Shown piece by piece: positions 34,295-43,809 of a stretch of DNA of 64,000 nt. Within the stretch, counting starts at the first letter, position 1. Each line of letters begins with the position of its first letter. The stretch comes from CAWJMF01 sp963843945 (lineage in GTDB: Bacteria > Vulcanimicrobiota > Vulcanimicrobiia > Vulcanimicrobiales > Vulcanimicrobiaceae). The notes under the pieces are model-generated. The model was not told where the DNA came from. It worked only from the letters and a program-made list of their open reading frames with translations, and ran no database searches. The translations under genes were made by a program, and so were the position numbers. The stretch is taken from the NCBI GenBank assembly GCA_963843945.1, contig CAWJMF010000002.1, forward strand, positions 1,550,001 through 1,614,000, read 5' to 3'.

Positions 34295-35225
34295 CTACCG
34301 CGCGACGGCGAGGAGTTCGTCGGGGCGCAGCGTGCGCAAGTCGAGACCGGGCATCGCTTCCGATTCCTTACCGATGCGGCGGCAGGCTTCGAGCACGATC
34401 TCGGGCTCGTTCAAAGTGCGTCGTCGCGTCGACGATCGCGCGCGCGAACGTTTTCGGATCGTTCGACTTGAAGATCCCGCTGCCGACGAAAATGCCTTCG
34501 GCGCCGAGTTGCATCATCAAGCGCGGCGTCGGCCGGCGTCGCGACTCCGCCGGCGCAGAAGAGCACGACGGGGAGCCGCTTTTCGCGCGCGACTTCGCGC
34601 ACGAGTTCGAGCGGCGCGCCGAGGTCGCGCGCCCGCGCGACGAGTTCCTCGGGCGGCAGCGGCCGACAGCTCGGCGATCCCGTCGCGGATGGCGCGCATG
34701 TGCCGCACCGCTTCGACGATATTGCCGCTGCCCGCTTCGCCCTTGCTGCGAATCATCGCCGCGCCTTCGGCGATGCGCCGCAAGCGCTTCACCCAAGATC
34801 CCGCGCACCGCATACGAACGGCACCGTGAAGGGCTGCTTGTCGACGTGATACTTGTCGTCGGCGGGCGTGAGCACTTCCGACTCGTCGATGTAGTCGACG
34901 CCCAAGCGCGGCCAAGGACTTGCGCCTCGGCGAAATGGCCGATGCGGACTTTGGCCATCACCGGAATCGTAACCGCGTCCATGATGTCCGCGATCAGGTC
35001 GATGTTGCTCATGCGCGCGACGCCGCCGGCGGCGCGGATGTCGGCCGGGATTCGCTCGAGCGCCATGACCGCGACCGCGCCGGCTTCTTGGGCGATCCGG
35101 GCGTGCTCGGGCGTCACGACGTCCATGATCACGCCGCCCTTGAGCATTTGGGCGAGTCCGCGCTTGACGGCGACCGTCCCGGTTTGCGCTCCGTTCGAAC
35201 CCTGCTCCACCCAGTGACTCCTCAT
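34295..35225 (-). CDS. pdxS: Pyridoxal 5'-phosphate synthase PdxS subunit, seven frameshifts
   Basis: All parts of PdxS are present over about 308 residues, but the reading frame breaks seven times. Each break is one extra base in a run of two or three, at 34413, 34519, 34661, 34782, 34792, 34904 and 34914. Removing them restores the full protein. This includes LAQMLKGGVIMDVVTPEHA, VMALERIPADIRAAGGVARM, the Schiff-base lysine region IPVMAKVRIGHFAEAQVL, and GSGNIVEAVRHMRAI. It also restores VGSGIFKSNDPKTFARAIV and the end DLRTLRPDELLAVAR. The enzyme builds PLP from ribose 5-phosphate, glyceraldehyde 3-phosphate and ammonia. As read, no functional product is possible, so an error cluster is the likeliest reason. 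Confidence 0.88.
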
Positions 35226-35278
35226 TAGCGATCTTGCCTACAGTCTACCAGAGCATGACACGGCGGAGCCCGGAATGG

Positions 35279-35725
35279 TTAAGGACTAGGTAGGAGCGTC
35301 CCGGCCGAGACGCTGGGGGCTGGTTCCGGGGAGACCTCGCCGGGCCCGTGGCTGACCAGCGGAATGGGGAGCGGCGGCGAGGTGTAGTGGCCGTCTTCCG
35401 GGGCGCTCGTTGGGCTGGGTGACGGACTGGGCGTCGGCTTCGGGCGCGGCGGCGGGGGCGGCGGGGCCGGCGTGACGCGCGGGTCGGGGAAACCCGGATC
35501 GGTCGCGACCGCCATGACGTGGGTGCTCTTCCAAGCAATTGCCGCCCCGGCGTCGCCCGTTCCGCTCGGCTCGGGAACCGGCGTCGGGCTGGGTGCGAAC
35601 TGCGGGATGCGCGCCGCAACCTCCGAGACGACCCGGCTCCCCATATCGTTCCCCAGCACGAGCGCAATCAAGAGCGTCGCCGCACCGGCTAGCAGCACGG
35701 TGGAAAGGGTCGCGCGGCTGCGCAC
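35279..35725 (-). CDS. Proline-rich membrane-anchored hypothetical protein
   Basis: A 148-residue protein with an N-terminal membrane helix (LSTVLLAGAATLLIALVLG) and then a long Pro/Ser/Thr-rich region, including a run of prolines near residue 90. It looks like a wall- or periplasm-spanning linker. The GTG start shares one base with the stop of the glycosidase gene. Function unknown. Confidence 0.6.
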   Translation of the reverse strand: MRSRATLSTVLLAGAATLLIALVLGNDMGSRVVSEVAARIPQFAPSPTPVPEPSGTGDAGAAIAWKSTHVMAVATDPGFPDPRVTPAPPPPPPRPKPTPSPSPSPTSAPEDGHYTSPPLPIPLVSHGPGEVSPEPAPSVSAGTLLPSP

Positions 35726-38176
35726 TAAGCGGGCGTCTCGACGAGTGCCGCGCCGGTCAAGTCGGGCGAGGCGGGCAGCGTTTCGCGATCGAGCGGACGG
35801 CCCGCAAAGGTCACCTCGGCCAGCTCGCCGGCTGCGACCCGCTTGCGCAGGACGCGTCCGCGGAACTCGAGCGTCACGTCGCGGCCTTCGTCAAGAAGAT
35901 TGCACAAGAAGACGCGGACGGCGCCGGCTTCGTCTTCGAACGCAACTGCGCCGACTTCAATCGGCGAGGTAGAGACTTCGCCGCTGACGTCGCGTGCCGG
36001 CATAGATGCAGCGGTACGGTTCTTCGGCCGAGGCTTCCCGCATGTCGCCGAAGATCGACTTGCGCTTCACGTCGACGACGTAGGTGCAGCGTCGCGCGCC
36101 CCAATGCACGCGCACGCCGGCCGACCAATACCAGCCGAGCGGAAGTTGCGGCGAGAGGTGTGGGCGTCCGCTCGTGCGATACCCGTCGAGGCCGCCGACG
36201 GTTTCGGCGACCGCCCACAGATACTTCGCTCCGGTCCAGGGTGAGAGGTACATGCCGCGATTGGTGAGCGAGCCGCCGTCGAACCACTCGGCAAATTGGC
36301 CCGGGACCGTGTTGCGCGCGGCACCGGCTTCCATCGTAGCGTAGATGCGCTCGAGCCAGCGCGCCGACTCCTCGACGAAGCCGTTGCGTGCGAGCGCGAT
36401 GGCGAACCACAGCGTCAGGTCCGGCCACACGCCGCCGAGCAGGCCGAAGCCGTGCGAAGGAAAGTACCACGAGTCGGCCGTCGAGATCGTGCGCAAGCCG
36501 ACCGGCGTGACGAAATCGGGCTCGAGCAGGCGCCGCAGGATGGCGCACCGCTGCTCGGGTCCGGCGACGCCGAAGAGCACCGGGAAGACCTCGTCCGCCG
36601 TGAAGTTGTCCTGATAGTTGTGTTCCTTGTCGTAGTTGAGGACGAAGGCGCCGGTGTCGGCATTGAAGAGGTGCGTCATCATCTTCTCGCGCAAGGCCGA
36701 AGCTTCGCGCGCGTACGTTTCCCAATGCGCGTGGTCGTCGGCCACCGCGCACAGCATCGCCGCCGCCTCGAGCGCGAAGACCGCTTCCGCGTTGATCTCG
36801 GTGACGGCGCCGTCCAGCGTGTAGTACGGAATGATGTTGCGCCACGAGCTGATGCCGTACATGTCGACACCCTTGGCGTTGCAATACACGAGCCCGTTTT
36901 CGTCTCGCTGCGAGAGGAGGTAGTCCGCGACTTTGACGATCAGCGGCAAGAGATCCGCGACCCACTTCTCGTCGAGCGTCGCGTTGTAGTGGTGCAGGAT
37001 CGCGATGAGGTGCAAGGGCGTATCGTCGTTGATGTTGAGGTCGTAGGACGTCTTGAAGCCGCTGACGCCGCGGACGTATTCGACGACCTGTCCCGACGGT
37101 TCGACCGCGCGATTGAAGACCTCGAGCGCGTCGCGGCTAAACTCCGGCAAGAAGTAGTCGAAGCCGTGCACGAACCAGGACGTGTCGCGCGAGACCAGGA
37201 TGTCCGAGGGCGGCGAGTTGGTCGAGCCCCAACCTTGCGGATACTCCTTGATGACGCGCAGCATGTTGCATTTGGCCCAGACGACGCCGCGGCTGACGAC
37301 CGGCGAGGGCACCATGAAGCGCGCGTCGCTGAGCGCACGCGCGTAGTAGCGTTGGGTCTCGTGGAGCGCGCGCGGGTCGGCCAGCAGGTCGTCGAACATC
37401 GGGCGCGAGTATGCGTCGCCGCGCGGATCGAACACGATCGCGAGGCGCAGCGACTCGCGCGCTCCGGGGGCGACGGTCACGCGGTATTCGGCCGCACCGA
37501 AAATGCGGCCGCTCACGTACTCGGCCAGCGCCGGCGTCACTTCTTCGAGATGGCCTTCCTCGCGCAGGACGCCGCGTTTCATCCCGGCCAGTAAAACCTG
37601 TTCGCGCAACGATACGACGACGGCGTGCGGCGCGCGCGATCCGCCCCACCAGCGCGAGGCACCGGTGTCGCCGTTCCAAATGCGCAGGTTGGGCCCGTCG
37701 ATCGCGGCGTGGACCTCTTTCTCGGGTTCGCCGTAGAAGCGCTGGCCGACCAGCAGCGCCCACGGAAAGATCGCGGCGTCGACCGGTTCGCGGCTCGAGT
37801 TTAGCAGCGTCACCTCGACGACGAAAGCGACGGCGCGCTCGTGCTTCGGCCCGTGGGGTACGTAGAAGCACTCCGTTACGAGCAAGCGTTCGTCGAGAGC
37901 GAACTCCGAGATTTGGGCGTACGGCAGGAACGTGAACTCGCGCTCGATCTGATACGGAAAGAGCGTCCGGCCGCGGTCGCGCAAACGATACGCGATCTGA
38001 TGCGTCCCGAAGATGATCTGATCGGTGTCCGCGTCCCACAGCCCGCGGATTCCGCCCTTGGGCGTGCTCGACGCGAACGTCTTGAAATTCCCGAGCGTCA
38101 GCCCGAACGGCGTCTCCGCTTCCGGTAGCACGTAGGCGCAGAACTCGTTGTGCTGAGCGTCGTAGCTGGAAACCAC
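35725..38176 (-). CDS. Large six-hairpin-type glycosidase, one frameshift
   Basis: About 816 residues. The N-terminal beta domain is followed by an (alpha/alpha)6 barrel like amylo-alpha-1,6-glucosidases and GH15/GH63-type enzymes. It contains GWGSTNSPPSDILVSRDTSW, NINDDTPLHLIAILHHYN and DSWYFPSHGFGLLGG. A small C-terminal beta domain is in another frame; one extra base near 35997-36000 separates them. No signal peptide. I put the start at GTG 38176 because earlier options overlap ispE. The substrate is unknown; the family cleaves glucans or other alpha-linked sugars. Confidence 0.78.
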
Positions 38177-38225
38177 GCCTCGGCTCTTCGGGGGCAAGCG
38201 CGGCTCTCTTGCGAAGTGCGAAGCG

Positions 38226-39089
38226 ATGCCCACCCTGCTCGCTCCGGCGAAAATCAACCTGACGCTCGAGATCCTGGCGCGGCGCGATGACGGATATCAC
38301 ACGCTGCGCAGCCTGATGCTGCCGCTGGGCCTCTACGACCGGATCTCGCTGACGCCGGCGGCGACGCCGAGCTTCCACTCGAGCGAACCGACCTTGGCGA
38401 GCGAGAACTTGATCGAGCGGGCGCTCGAGGCCGCGGGCGTCACGGCGCCGCTCGAGGTTTCTCTCGAGAAACGCATTCCGGTCGGCGGAGGCCTCGGCGG
38501 CGGGTCGAGCGACGCGGCGGCGATTCTCCGCGCCGCGGCCGACGGATCGCTCGGGCCGCGACCCGAGCGCGATTGGCTGGACGTCGCGCGAGCGCTTGGT
38601 TCCGACGTGCCGTTTTTCCTGAGCGGCACTGCGGCGCTGGTGGAGGGGACGGGCGAGCGGGTCACCGCGCTCGGCGCGCTGCCGGCGTGGTGGGCGATCG
38701 TCGCTCAGCCCCACGTCGCAGTCGCCACCGCCGACGCGTACCGGCGTTTGGACGCGGCGCGAACGTCGGCCCTCAGCCGCCCGCGTGGGGAAAGCCGGAC
38801 GCTAAAGGCAGTCGACGCGCTGCAGCGCGGCGATTTCGCCGCATTGCAGGACGAGCTGAGCAACGATTTTCACGACGTGATTTTGGCCGCTTTCCCGGAG
38901 GTGGCGCAAACAGCCGAAGCCTTAGAGCACGCCGGAGCGAGAGGAGTCTTGCTCTCGGGTTCCGGCTCGTGCGTGTTTGCGCTGTTCGAAAACGAGCCGG
39001 AGGCGAGGGCTTGCGCCGGACGGATCGACGCGGCGGCTTGCGCACAGATCTTCAGCGTGCCGTTTCACCACGACCCGGCTTGGCGATGA
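38226..39089 (+). CDS. ispE: 4-diphosphocytidyl-2-C-methyl-D-erythritol kinase
   Basis: A 287-residue GHMP kinase of the MEP isoprenoid pathway. The N-terminal APAKINLTLEILARRDDGYH is diagnostic, and the ATP loop is PVGGGLGGGSSDAAAIL. The C-terminal GHMP motif is GARGVLLSGSGSCVFALF. It overlaps the next gene by ATGA. Confidence 0.95.
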   Translation: MPTLLAPAKINLTLEILARRDDGYHTLRSLMLPLGLYDRISLTPAATPSFHSSEPTLASENLIERALEAAGVTAPLEVSLEKRIPVGGGLGGGSSDAAAILRAAADGSLGPRPERDWLDVARALGSDVPFFLSGTAALVEGTGERVTALGALPAWWAIVAQPHVAVATADAYRRLDAARTSALSRPRGESRTLKAVDALQRGDFAALQDELSNDFHDVILAAFPEVAQTAEALEHAGARGVLLSGSGSCVFALFENEPEARACAGRIDAAACAQIFSVPFHHDPAWR

Positions 39090-39844
39090 ACGCGGTCGTC
39101 CTCGCGGGCGGTCCGCCGGACGCGGTCGCGGCGCTCACTCCCGGAGTTCCAAACAAGTGCTTCGTGCCGATCGCGGGGAAGACGCTGCTCGAGCGCACGC
39201 TGAGCGCACTGCGCAGCACACCGGAGATCGAGCGAATCGTGGTCGTCGCGCCGTCCGCGGCGCGCGGTCTCTCTGGACTCGAACTTGCCGACGAAGTACG
39301 CGCCGACGGACCGTACATCGGCGATAGTCTGCGTTCGGGTTTGAGCGGCGCTGCCTCCGGCCAGCTAGTCTTGATCGCGAGCGCCGACCTGCCGGTGCTA
39401 AATCGCGAAGCGATTGAGGAGTTTATCGGACTCGCTCGGGGCAAAACGGCTGACCTCGCGTATGCGTGTGTCGAGCGCTCCGTGCACCGCGCGCGCTTTC
39501 CGGAAGTGCCGCACACGTGGGCGCATCTGCGCGACGGGACGTTTTGCGGCGGCGGCGTCTTCGCGCTACGGCCACGCATCTTCCCGGCGCTCGAGCGCTT
39601 TCTCTACCGCCTGGGTGCGGCGCGCAAGAACCCGCTCGAACTCGCCGCGATCTTCGGGTACGACGTGCTCGCGAGCTACGCGCTGCGCACGCTCTCGATT
39701 GCCGCCGCCGAGCGTCGCGCGAGCGCGTTGCTCGGCGCGCCGGTTCGCGCCATCGTTTGCTCGCACCCCGAGATCGCGGTCAACGTCGATCGAATCGGCG
39801 ACGTCGCGCTGGCCGAGGCCATCCTCCGACACGAGACGGAATAG
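39086..39844 (+). CDS. MobA-like NTP transferase family protein
   Basis: A 252-residue nucleotidyltransferase. N-terminal AVVLAGG, then PNKCFVPIAGKTLLERTL, and the metal aspartate in IASADLPVLNR. It lacks a full IspD signature, so I do not call it IspD although it follows ispE with ATGA coupling. It could make a nucleotide-sugar or act in cofactor synthesis. Substrate unknown. Confidence 0.8.
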   Translation: MNAVVLAGGPPDAVAALTPGVPNKCFVPIAGKTLLERTLSALRSTPEIERIVVVAPSAARGLSGLELADEVRADGPYIGDSLRSGLSGAASGQLVLIASADLPVLNREAIEEFIGLARGKTADLAYACVERSVHRARFPEVPHTWAHLRDGTFCGGGVFALRPRIFPALERFLYRLGAARKNPLELAAIFGYDVLASYALRTLSIAAAERRASALLGAPVRAIVCSHPEIAVNVDRIGDVALAEAILRHETE

Positions 39845-39880
39845 GCAGTGCGGACGGCTCGCTCAGGGCTATGACGAAAC

Positions 39881-41290
39881 TCAAACTTCGATATTCGCTG
39901 CGATGCCGAGTTTTCGGACGGCACGCAATGTGGCGCGGCCGAAGACGTTCGCATACGTTGGAAACGACAACGGAATGCGCGCTACGGCGTCGACGGTCAT
40001 TCCAGCAGTCATGGCGATTGCGGCCATCTGAGCTACCTCGACCGCCCGCTCGCCGACGATGTGACATCCGAGGATTCGGCGCGTGCTCCGATCGATAACC
40101 AGTTTACAGAATCCGCGAGTTCGACCGTCGATGATCGGGCGCGTTGTTTCGGCGTACGACGCGTGCGAAACTACGACATCGTGTCGCTCGCGGGCCTGGT
40201 CCTCGGTCAATCCGACTTTCGCGTACTCGGGATCGGTGAAGCTACCGATGGGTTCTACGCCGGCCGGCACGGTGAGCTGGTCTGCCGCCGCCGCATTGTT
40301 TCCGGCAATGAATCCATCGCGCACGGCCGGCGGAACGAGCATCGAACGGCCGAGAACGTCGCCTGCTGCATAGATGTGCGCAGCGCTCGTGCGAAGCGAG
40401 TCGTCGACCTCGATGAAACCGCGCGAATTGGTTTCGACGCCGGCCCGCTCTAACTTCAGCGCTTCGGTGTAGGCCGTCCAGCCAACCGCGCAGACAACGA
40501 TCTCAGCTTCAAGGGGCGGATGCTGGGCGCCCGCCAAGGTTACGCGAACGCCGTTCGCCACGGGATCGATTCGTTCGATCCTTCCAAAGCCTTGATAAAT
40601 CGCGATGCCGTCTTCGCGGAATGCCGCTGCGACGGCGTCCGAAATTTCAGCGTCTTCACTTGCGATGATTCGTGGACCGGCCTGACAAAGAGTCACCGAA
40701 GACCCGAGTGCACTGAAGATCGACGCAACCTGCGCGCCCGTTGCGCCGGCGCCGATCACGATCATGGATTTTGGAAGGGCGCTCAAGGAGAACGCAGCGG
40801 CCGGAGTAACGGTCAACTCTGCGCCGGGAACGTCCAGCGCACGGCTGACGCCGCCGGAACAAATGACGATTCGCTCGCCGCGAAACGTCGATCCGGACGC
40901 GCTGCGGACCGTTCGAGCATCGACGAATTCTGCCGTTCCGGCATGCTCGAAGTACTCGACGCCGGCGTTTTCGATCTGCTGCAGCAGGGTGGAGTGCCGG
41001 CGCGCCTCACCGACGACTTCTCGTGCGCGTGCCACCAAGCGCTCATAGTCAAGTGACGGCCGCTCCCCTCCAATGCCGTACTGCGCCAATTGGCGTGCTT
41101 CGCGCGCCAAGCGCGCCGCATGTGCCAAGACGCGTACGGGGATCGGCCCTTCGTTTGCGGCCATTCCACCAAAGGCGCCATCCGTGACCAATGCCGTCTT
41201 CGCGCCGAGATCGCCCGCACGCAAGGCTGCGGCGGTCCCGGCTGGACCGGCGCCGATCACGACGACGTCGAATTCACGCGTCGCACTCAC
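39881..41290 (-). CDS. Dihydrolipoamide dehydrogenase-fold flavoprotein without redox cysteines
   Basis: A 469-residue class I pyridine nucleotide-disulfide oxidoreductase fold. FAD motif VIGAGPAGTAAALRAG, NAD motif VIGAGATGAQVASIF, FAD-pyrophosphate motif IYAAGDVLG. Where relatives have CxxxxC, this one has GGMAANEGPIPVRVL, with no cysteine. The C-terminal His-Glu pair is also missing (RIPLSFPTYANVFG). It cannot be a normal dihydrolipoamide dehydrogenase. Similar cysteine-free members act as NAD(P)H-quinone or dye reductases or transhydrogenases. It overlaps the upstream unknown gene by ATGA and faces the DyP operon. Confidence 0.9.
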   Translation of the reverse strand: MSATREFDVVVIGAGPAGTAAALRAGDLGAKTALVTDGAFGGMAANEGPIPVRVLAHAARLAREARQLAQYGIGGERPSLDYERLVARAREVVGEARRHSTLLQQIENAGVEYFEHAGTAEFVDARTVRSASGSTFRGERIVICSGGVSRALDVPGAELTVTPAAAFSLSALPKSMIVIGAGATGAQVASIFSALGSSVTLCQAGPRIIASEDAEISDAVAAAFREDGIAIYQGFGRIERIDPVANGVRVTLAGAQHPPLEAEIVVCAVGWTAYTEALKLERAGVETNSRGFIEVDDSLRTSAAHIYAAGDVLGRSMLVPPAVRDGFIAGNNAAAADQLTVPAGVEPIGSFTDPEYAKVGLTEDQARERHDVVVSHASYAETTRPIIDGRTRGFCKLVIDRSTRRILGCHIVGERAVEVAQMAAIAMTAGMTVDAVARIPLSFPTYANVFGRATLRAVRKLGIAANIEV

Positions 41291-42162
41291 CGCCCCGGAG
41301 CCTCGCTATAGCCCATGAGATAACTGAATCCAATCGTGAACGACCGGCTATAGGCCGTGCCCGCGGCGTGCGGCACATCCTGCACGGGATTCACGTAGTC
41401 GACCGGCGCGTTATTGCCGCCGTACGTCCCCTGGATCTGAAAGTTCCGCGCGATCAGCTGCGCGCTATTCAGCGTCAGATAAAGCCTGTTGGTCGAAAAC
41501 CCATACTGCCCGACGATTGCCAGCAGCGTACCGCCCGGAGAGCGCCAGAAAGTCACGGCCTGCGGCGAGAAGCTCCAAGTCCGCGAAGCACCCGGCTGCG
41601 TCGAGGTCGCGTTCGTGACGGGGAATGAGAAATTCTCGCCGATCGATCGCGCCTGGTTTAAGGCGATATTGACCAGTGGATTGATTTCGTACGAGGGGCC
41701 CCCAGCTGTGAGTGCGGGCGATCCCGTCGGCGCCTGATAGGATGCGAGCACGCCGCCCAAGACGCCTCCCTTTGGATTGGTATAAACAAGCTGTTTGTAG
41801 CGGAATTCGATGTCGTCGGTCCCGGACGCCGAGCCGTTCTGCGTCGAATTGATTTGGGAATAGGATGGCAACACGACCGTGATTTGCGACGACGGCGATA
41901 CGCCAACGTGAAGAAGCGCACCGGGATATCCGAAGGCCTGGCTCGAGATTGTATACGTCGTCGTCTTGCCGCCGGCGGTATGCGTGAGAATCTCGGGGAC
42001 GTTGGTGCCCGAATACGTCATCTGCACGGCACCTTGACCCGCTACGAAGACGCACGGCGACGCCGAGAGGTACTTCTTCAGCAGTTCCTGATCGCCACCG
42101 CAGGGATCGGAACGCACCGGGGCCTGCGAAGCAACCGGTGCGGGGGTCGGGGGTGGTAACAT
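41287..42162 (-). CDS. Hypothetical beta-rich protein upstream of the flavoprotein
   Basis: A 291-residue protein with a Pro-rich start and many Ser, Thr, Gly and Asn. It has two cysteines (DPCGG and SPCVF) near the N-terminus. Long alternating beta-type segments occur (SSQITVVLPSYSQ, RLYLTLNSAQLIARNFQIQG). No signal peptide is seen at this start. A TATGAT box ends six bases before the ATG and there is no ribosome site, so the mRNA may be leaderless. It overlaps the flavoprotein start (ATGA). Family not recognised. Confidence 0.7.
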   Translation of the reverse strand: MLPPPTPAPVASQAPVRSDPCGGDQELLKKYLSASPCVFVAGQGAVQMTYSGTNVPEILTHTAGGKTTTYTISSQAFGYPGALLHVGVSPSSQITVVLPSYSQINSTQNGSASGTDDIEFRYKQLVYTNPKGGVLGGVLASYQAPTGSPALTAGGPSYEINPLVNIALNQARSIGENFSFPVTNATSTQPGASRTWSFSPQAVTFWRSPGGTLLAIVGQYGFSTNRLYLTLNSAQLIARNFQIQGTYGGNNAPVDYVNPVQDVPHAAGTAYSRSFTIGFSYLMGYSEAPGR

Positions 42163-42241
42163 CTGTCTATCATACCATCGGCGAGGTCCGCTCTGGTGCA
42201 GACTCGAACCCCGACCGCCTCAATATAATAAGGAGAAGGCG
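42163..42241. promoter_or_regulatory. Divergent promoter region of the flavoprotein and DyP operons
   Basis: On the minus strand TATGAT (42174-42169) ends six bases before the ATG at 42162. On the plus strand TATAAT (42224-42229) ends 12 bases before the ATG at 42242, followed by AAGGAGAAGG. No clear -35 boxes are seen. The -10 calls are by consensus only. Confidence 0.5.
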
Positions 42242-42802
42242 ATGGCTACGCAAGACGGCGATTGGAGCAAGCCTCAGGCAATGGCGATCCCTAAGGGTGG
42301 GTACTTCGAGCGTAAGGACGGCGAATACGGACCAATCTTCCCCAGAACCCCGGCATGCTATGGATTCACAATGATCGCAAAACTCAAGCCCGGCCGCGAG
42401 CCCGCGATGCGTGAGTATGCCGACAAGATTGAAAACGCGCTAAAAGGCGACCCCGCCTTTTTGGCGTCGCTCAAGCTGCACTATCTTAAGTGGGTCCTCT
42501 TCGACATCAACAACGAGACGTATTTCATGTACCAGGGCATCTTCGACACCGACTTCGACAAGTACACCGACGACGCAGTGGCGCTTTTCGGGAAAATTGG
42601 GTTGAGCACGTCCTTTGAGAATCTTGAAGGTTTTCCTGACGACTGGAAGACCAATGTGCCGGCATTCACCAAGTTCGTGCGCGATCACCATCGGCCGAGT
42701 TTCCTGGAGTACGGAGAGTATCCGTTCGTCACCGCCGATGAAATCAAGAAAGCCCTGCATGTGAAGCGCTCCTTGGGCCACATGCTCGACCAAATGCAAT
42801 GA
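42242..42802 (+). CDS. Unknown protein, first gene of DyP operon
   Basis: A 186-residue soluble protein rich in aromatic residues. The middle (YGFTMIAKLKPGREPAMREY, then LHYLKWVLFDINNETYFMYQ) has the beta-alpha-beta pattern of a dimeric alpha/beta barrel, the fold also used by DyP and chlorite dismutase. That is only a pattern match. The start has a strong AAGGAG. It is linked to the next gene by ATGA. I do not recognise a named family. Confidence 0.75.
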   Translation: MATQDGDWSKPQAMAIPKGGYFERKDGEYGPIFPRTPACYGFTMIAKLKPGREPAMREYADKIENALKGDPAFLASLKLHYLKWVLFDINNETYFMYQGIFDTDFDKYTDDAVALFGKIGLSTSFENLEGFPDDWKTNVPAFTKFVRDHHRPSFLEYGEYPFVTADEIKKALHVKRSLGHMLDQMQ

Positions 42803-43809
42803 GCGCGGATACGGGTCGGACGTATAACCAGCTCCACATACCGCGGAAATACTCGAAGGGAAATCGCCGCTTCAGCGTTTACTGGACCTGGAGCTATCCC
42901 TGGGAATCGAATCGCGATATCCGAGTCCTAGACAACCGCTTTTCGACGATGACCGAAGTGCGTCGCGTGGCCTGGCCGGGCTACGAAACGGAAGCATATT
43001 CCGACAAGATGTTCCTTCAAGGCATCGAGGGAACGCTCGAGCTGTTTCATCTTTCGCTCGTCAGCTTTCAGCGCGCCGTGGGGGAGGCGACGGATCGGCC
43101 CGTGGCGGTCTACCAGCGCGTGGATCAGGCCGGGCAGAAGCAGCCGATCGACGAACGGATCCTTGCCGACACCGACACGCTGATGGTGTTCGGTCTCGAC
43201 CACATGGCCATGGAGGAGGAAGCCGCGCCCGAGGAGGTTGAGGCGCTTCGTGCCTTTCTCGCTCGCGAGGGAACGTGCTTAATTCTAGGACCGCACCACG
43301 ACGTCGGTTCTTCCGATGACCTCAAAGAGCGCGACATGGAGTACGCTCACCATGGCGATCCACTGGTTCCGCGCCAACAGCGATTCGCTACGTATGTTCG
43401 GTCGCTGATGCGAGGGCTCGGCGTGCCGGTCCAAAACCGCTGGGGATTGCGACCCGCAACCCATCCCGACACGACGAAAACCGTTCCGCTCTCGATAGCC
43501 GCCGATCTGGATCGCCGTCGTTGGTTAGACGGTGTCAGCACGCTCGTTTTTCACATGCATCTGCCGCACTATGCCGTGACTACCGACGATTCGAAAGCGA
43601 TCCACGTGTTGGCCAGGCAGCCTATCGACATGTCCAATCCCCACCCGTTTACGGAGGCCGGGAATCGCGAGCTTAACATGTTCCTCTGGATGCCACCGTC
43701 CGGCGACCGCGCCGGTGATATCTTGCTCGCTGATTCGACGATCTTCACCACCCTGTTCGGCGGAGACGAAAGCCTAGAACGCTTCTGGAAGAACCTCGCA
43801 ACGAAATGA
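42799..43809 (+). CDS. Unknown protein, second gene of DyP operon
   Basis: A 336-residue soluble protein. The central part (DTLMVFGLDHMAMEEE, VEALRAFLAREGTCLILGPH) looks like a Rossmann or class I glutamine-amidotransferase-like fold. I see no GxCxG nucleophile. The N-terminus is rich in Trp and Tyr (FSVYWTWSYPWESNRD). Histidines are frequent in the second half (FHMHLPHYAV), so metal or heme contact is possible. It shares ATGA overlaps with both neighbours, so dosage is probably matched to the peroxidase. Confidence 0.75.
   Translation: MSADTGRTYNQLHIPRKYSKGNRRFSVYWTWSYPWESNRDIRVLDNRFSTMTEVRRVAWPGYETEAYSDKMFLQGIEGTLELFHLSLVSFQRAVGEATDRPVAVYQRVDQAGQKQPIDERILADTDTLMVFGLDHMAMEEEAAPEEVEALRAFLAREGTCLILGPHHDVGSSDDLKERDMEYAHHGDPLVPRQQRFATYVRSLMRGLGVPVQNRWGLRPATHPDTTKTVPLSIAADLDRRRWLDGVSTLVFHMHLPHYAVTTDDSKAIHVLARQPIDMSNPHPFTEAGNRELNMFLWMPPSGDRAGDILLADSTIFTTLFGGDESLERFWKNLATK

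Noticed and set aside
34295..35225. Programmed frameshifting or recoding in pdxS
   Set aside because: Seven shifts, all +1 insertions in trivial runs with no slippery heptamer or pseudoknot pattern, is far beyond known programmed shifting; error or decay is simpler.
37137..38714. 525-residue minus-strand frame across the glycosidase and ispE
   Set aside because: It crosses two well-supported genes in the wrong frame or strand and is Arg-rich.
39086..39844. Calling the gene after ispE IspD
   Set aside because: The N-terminal and metal-site motifs fit MobA-like nucleotidyltransferases better, and IspD hallmark residues are not evident.
42193..42220. tRNA-like text (gactcgaacccc) resembling a tRNA 3' end on the minus strand
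   Set aside because: The T-loop is followed by bases that do not pair into a T stem, and no acceptor, D or anticodon arms can be drawn. I see no tRNA or attachment site.
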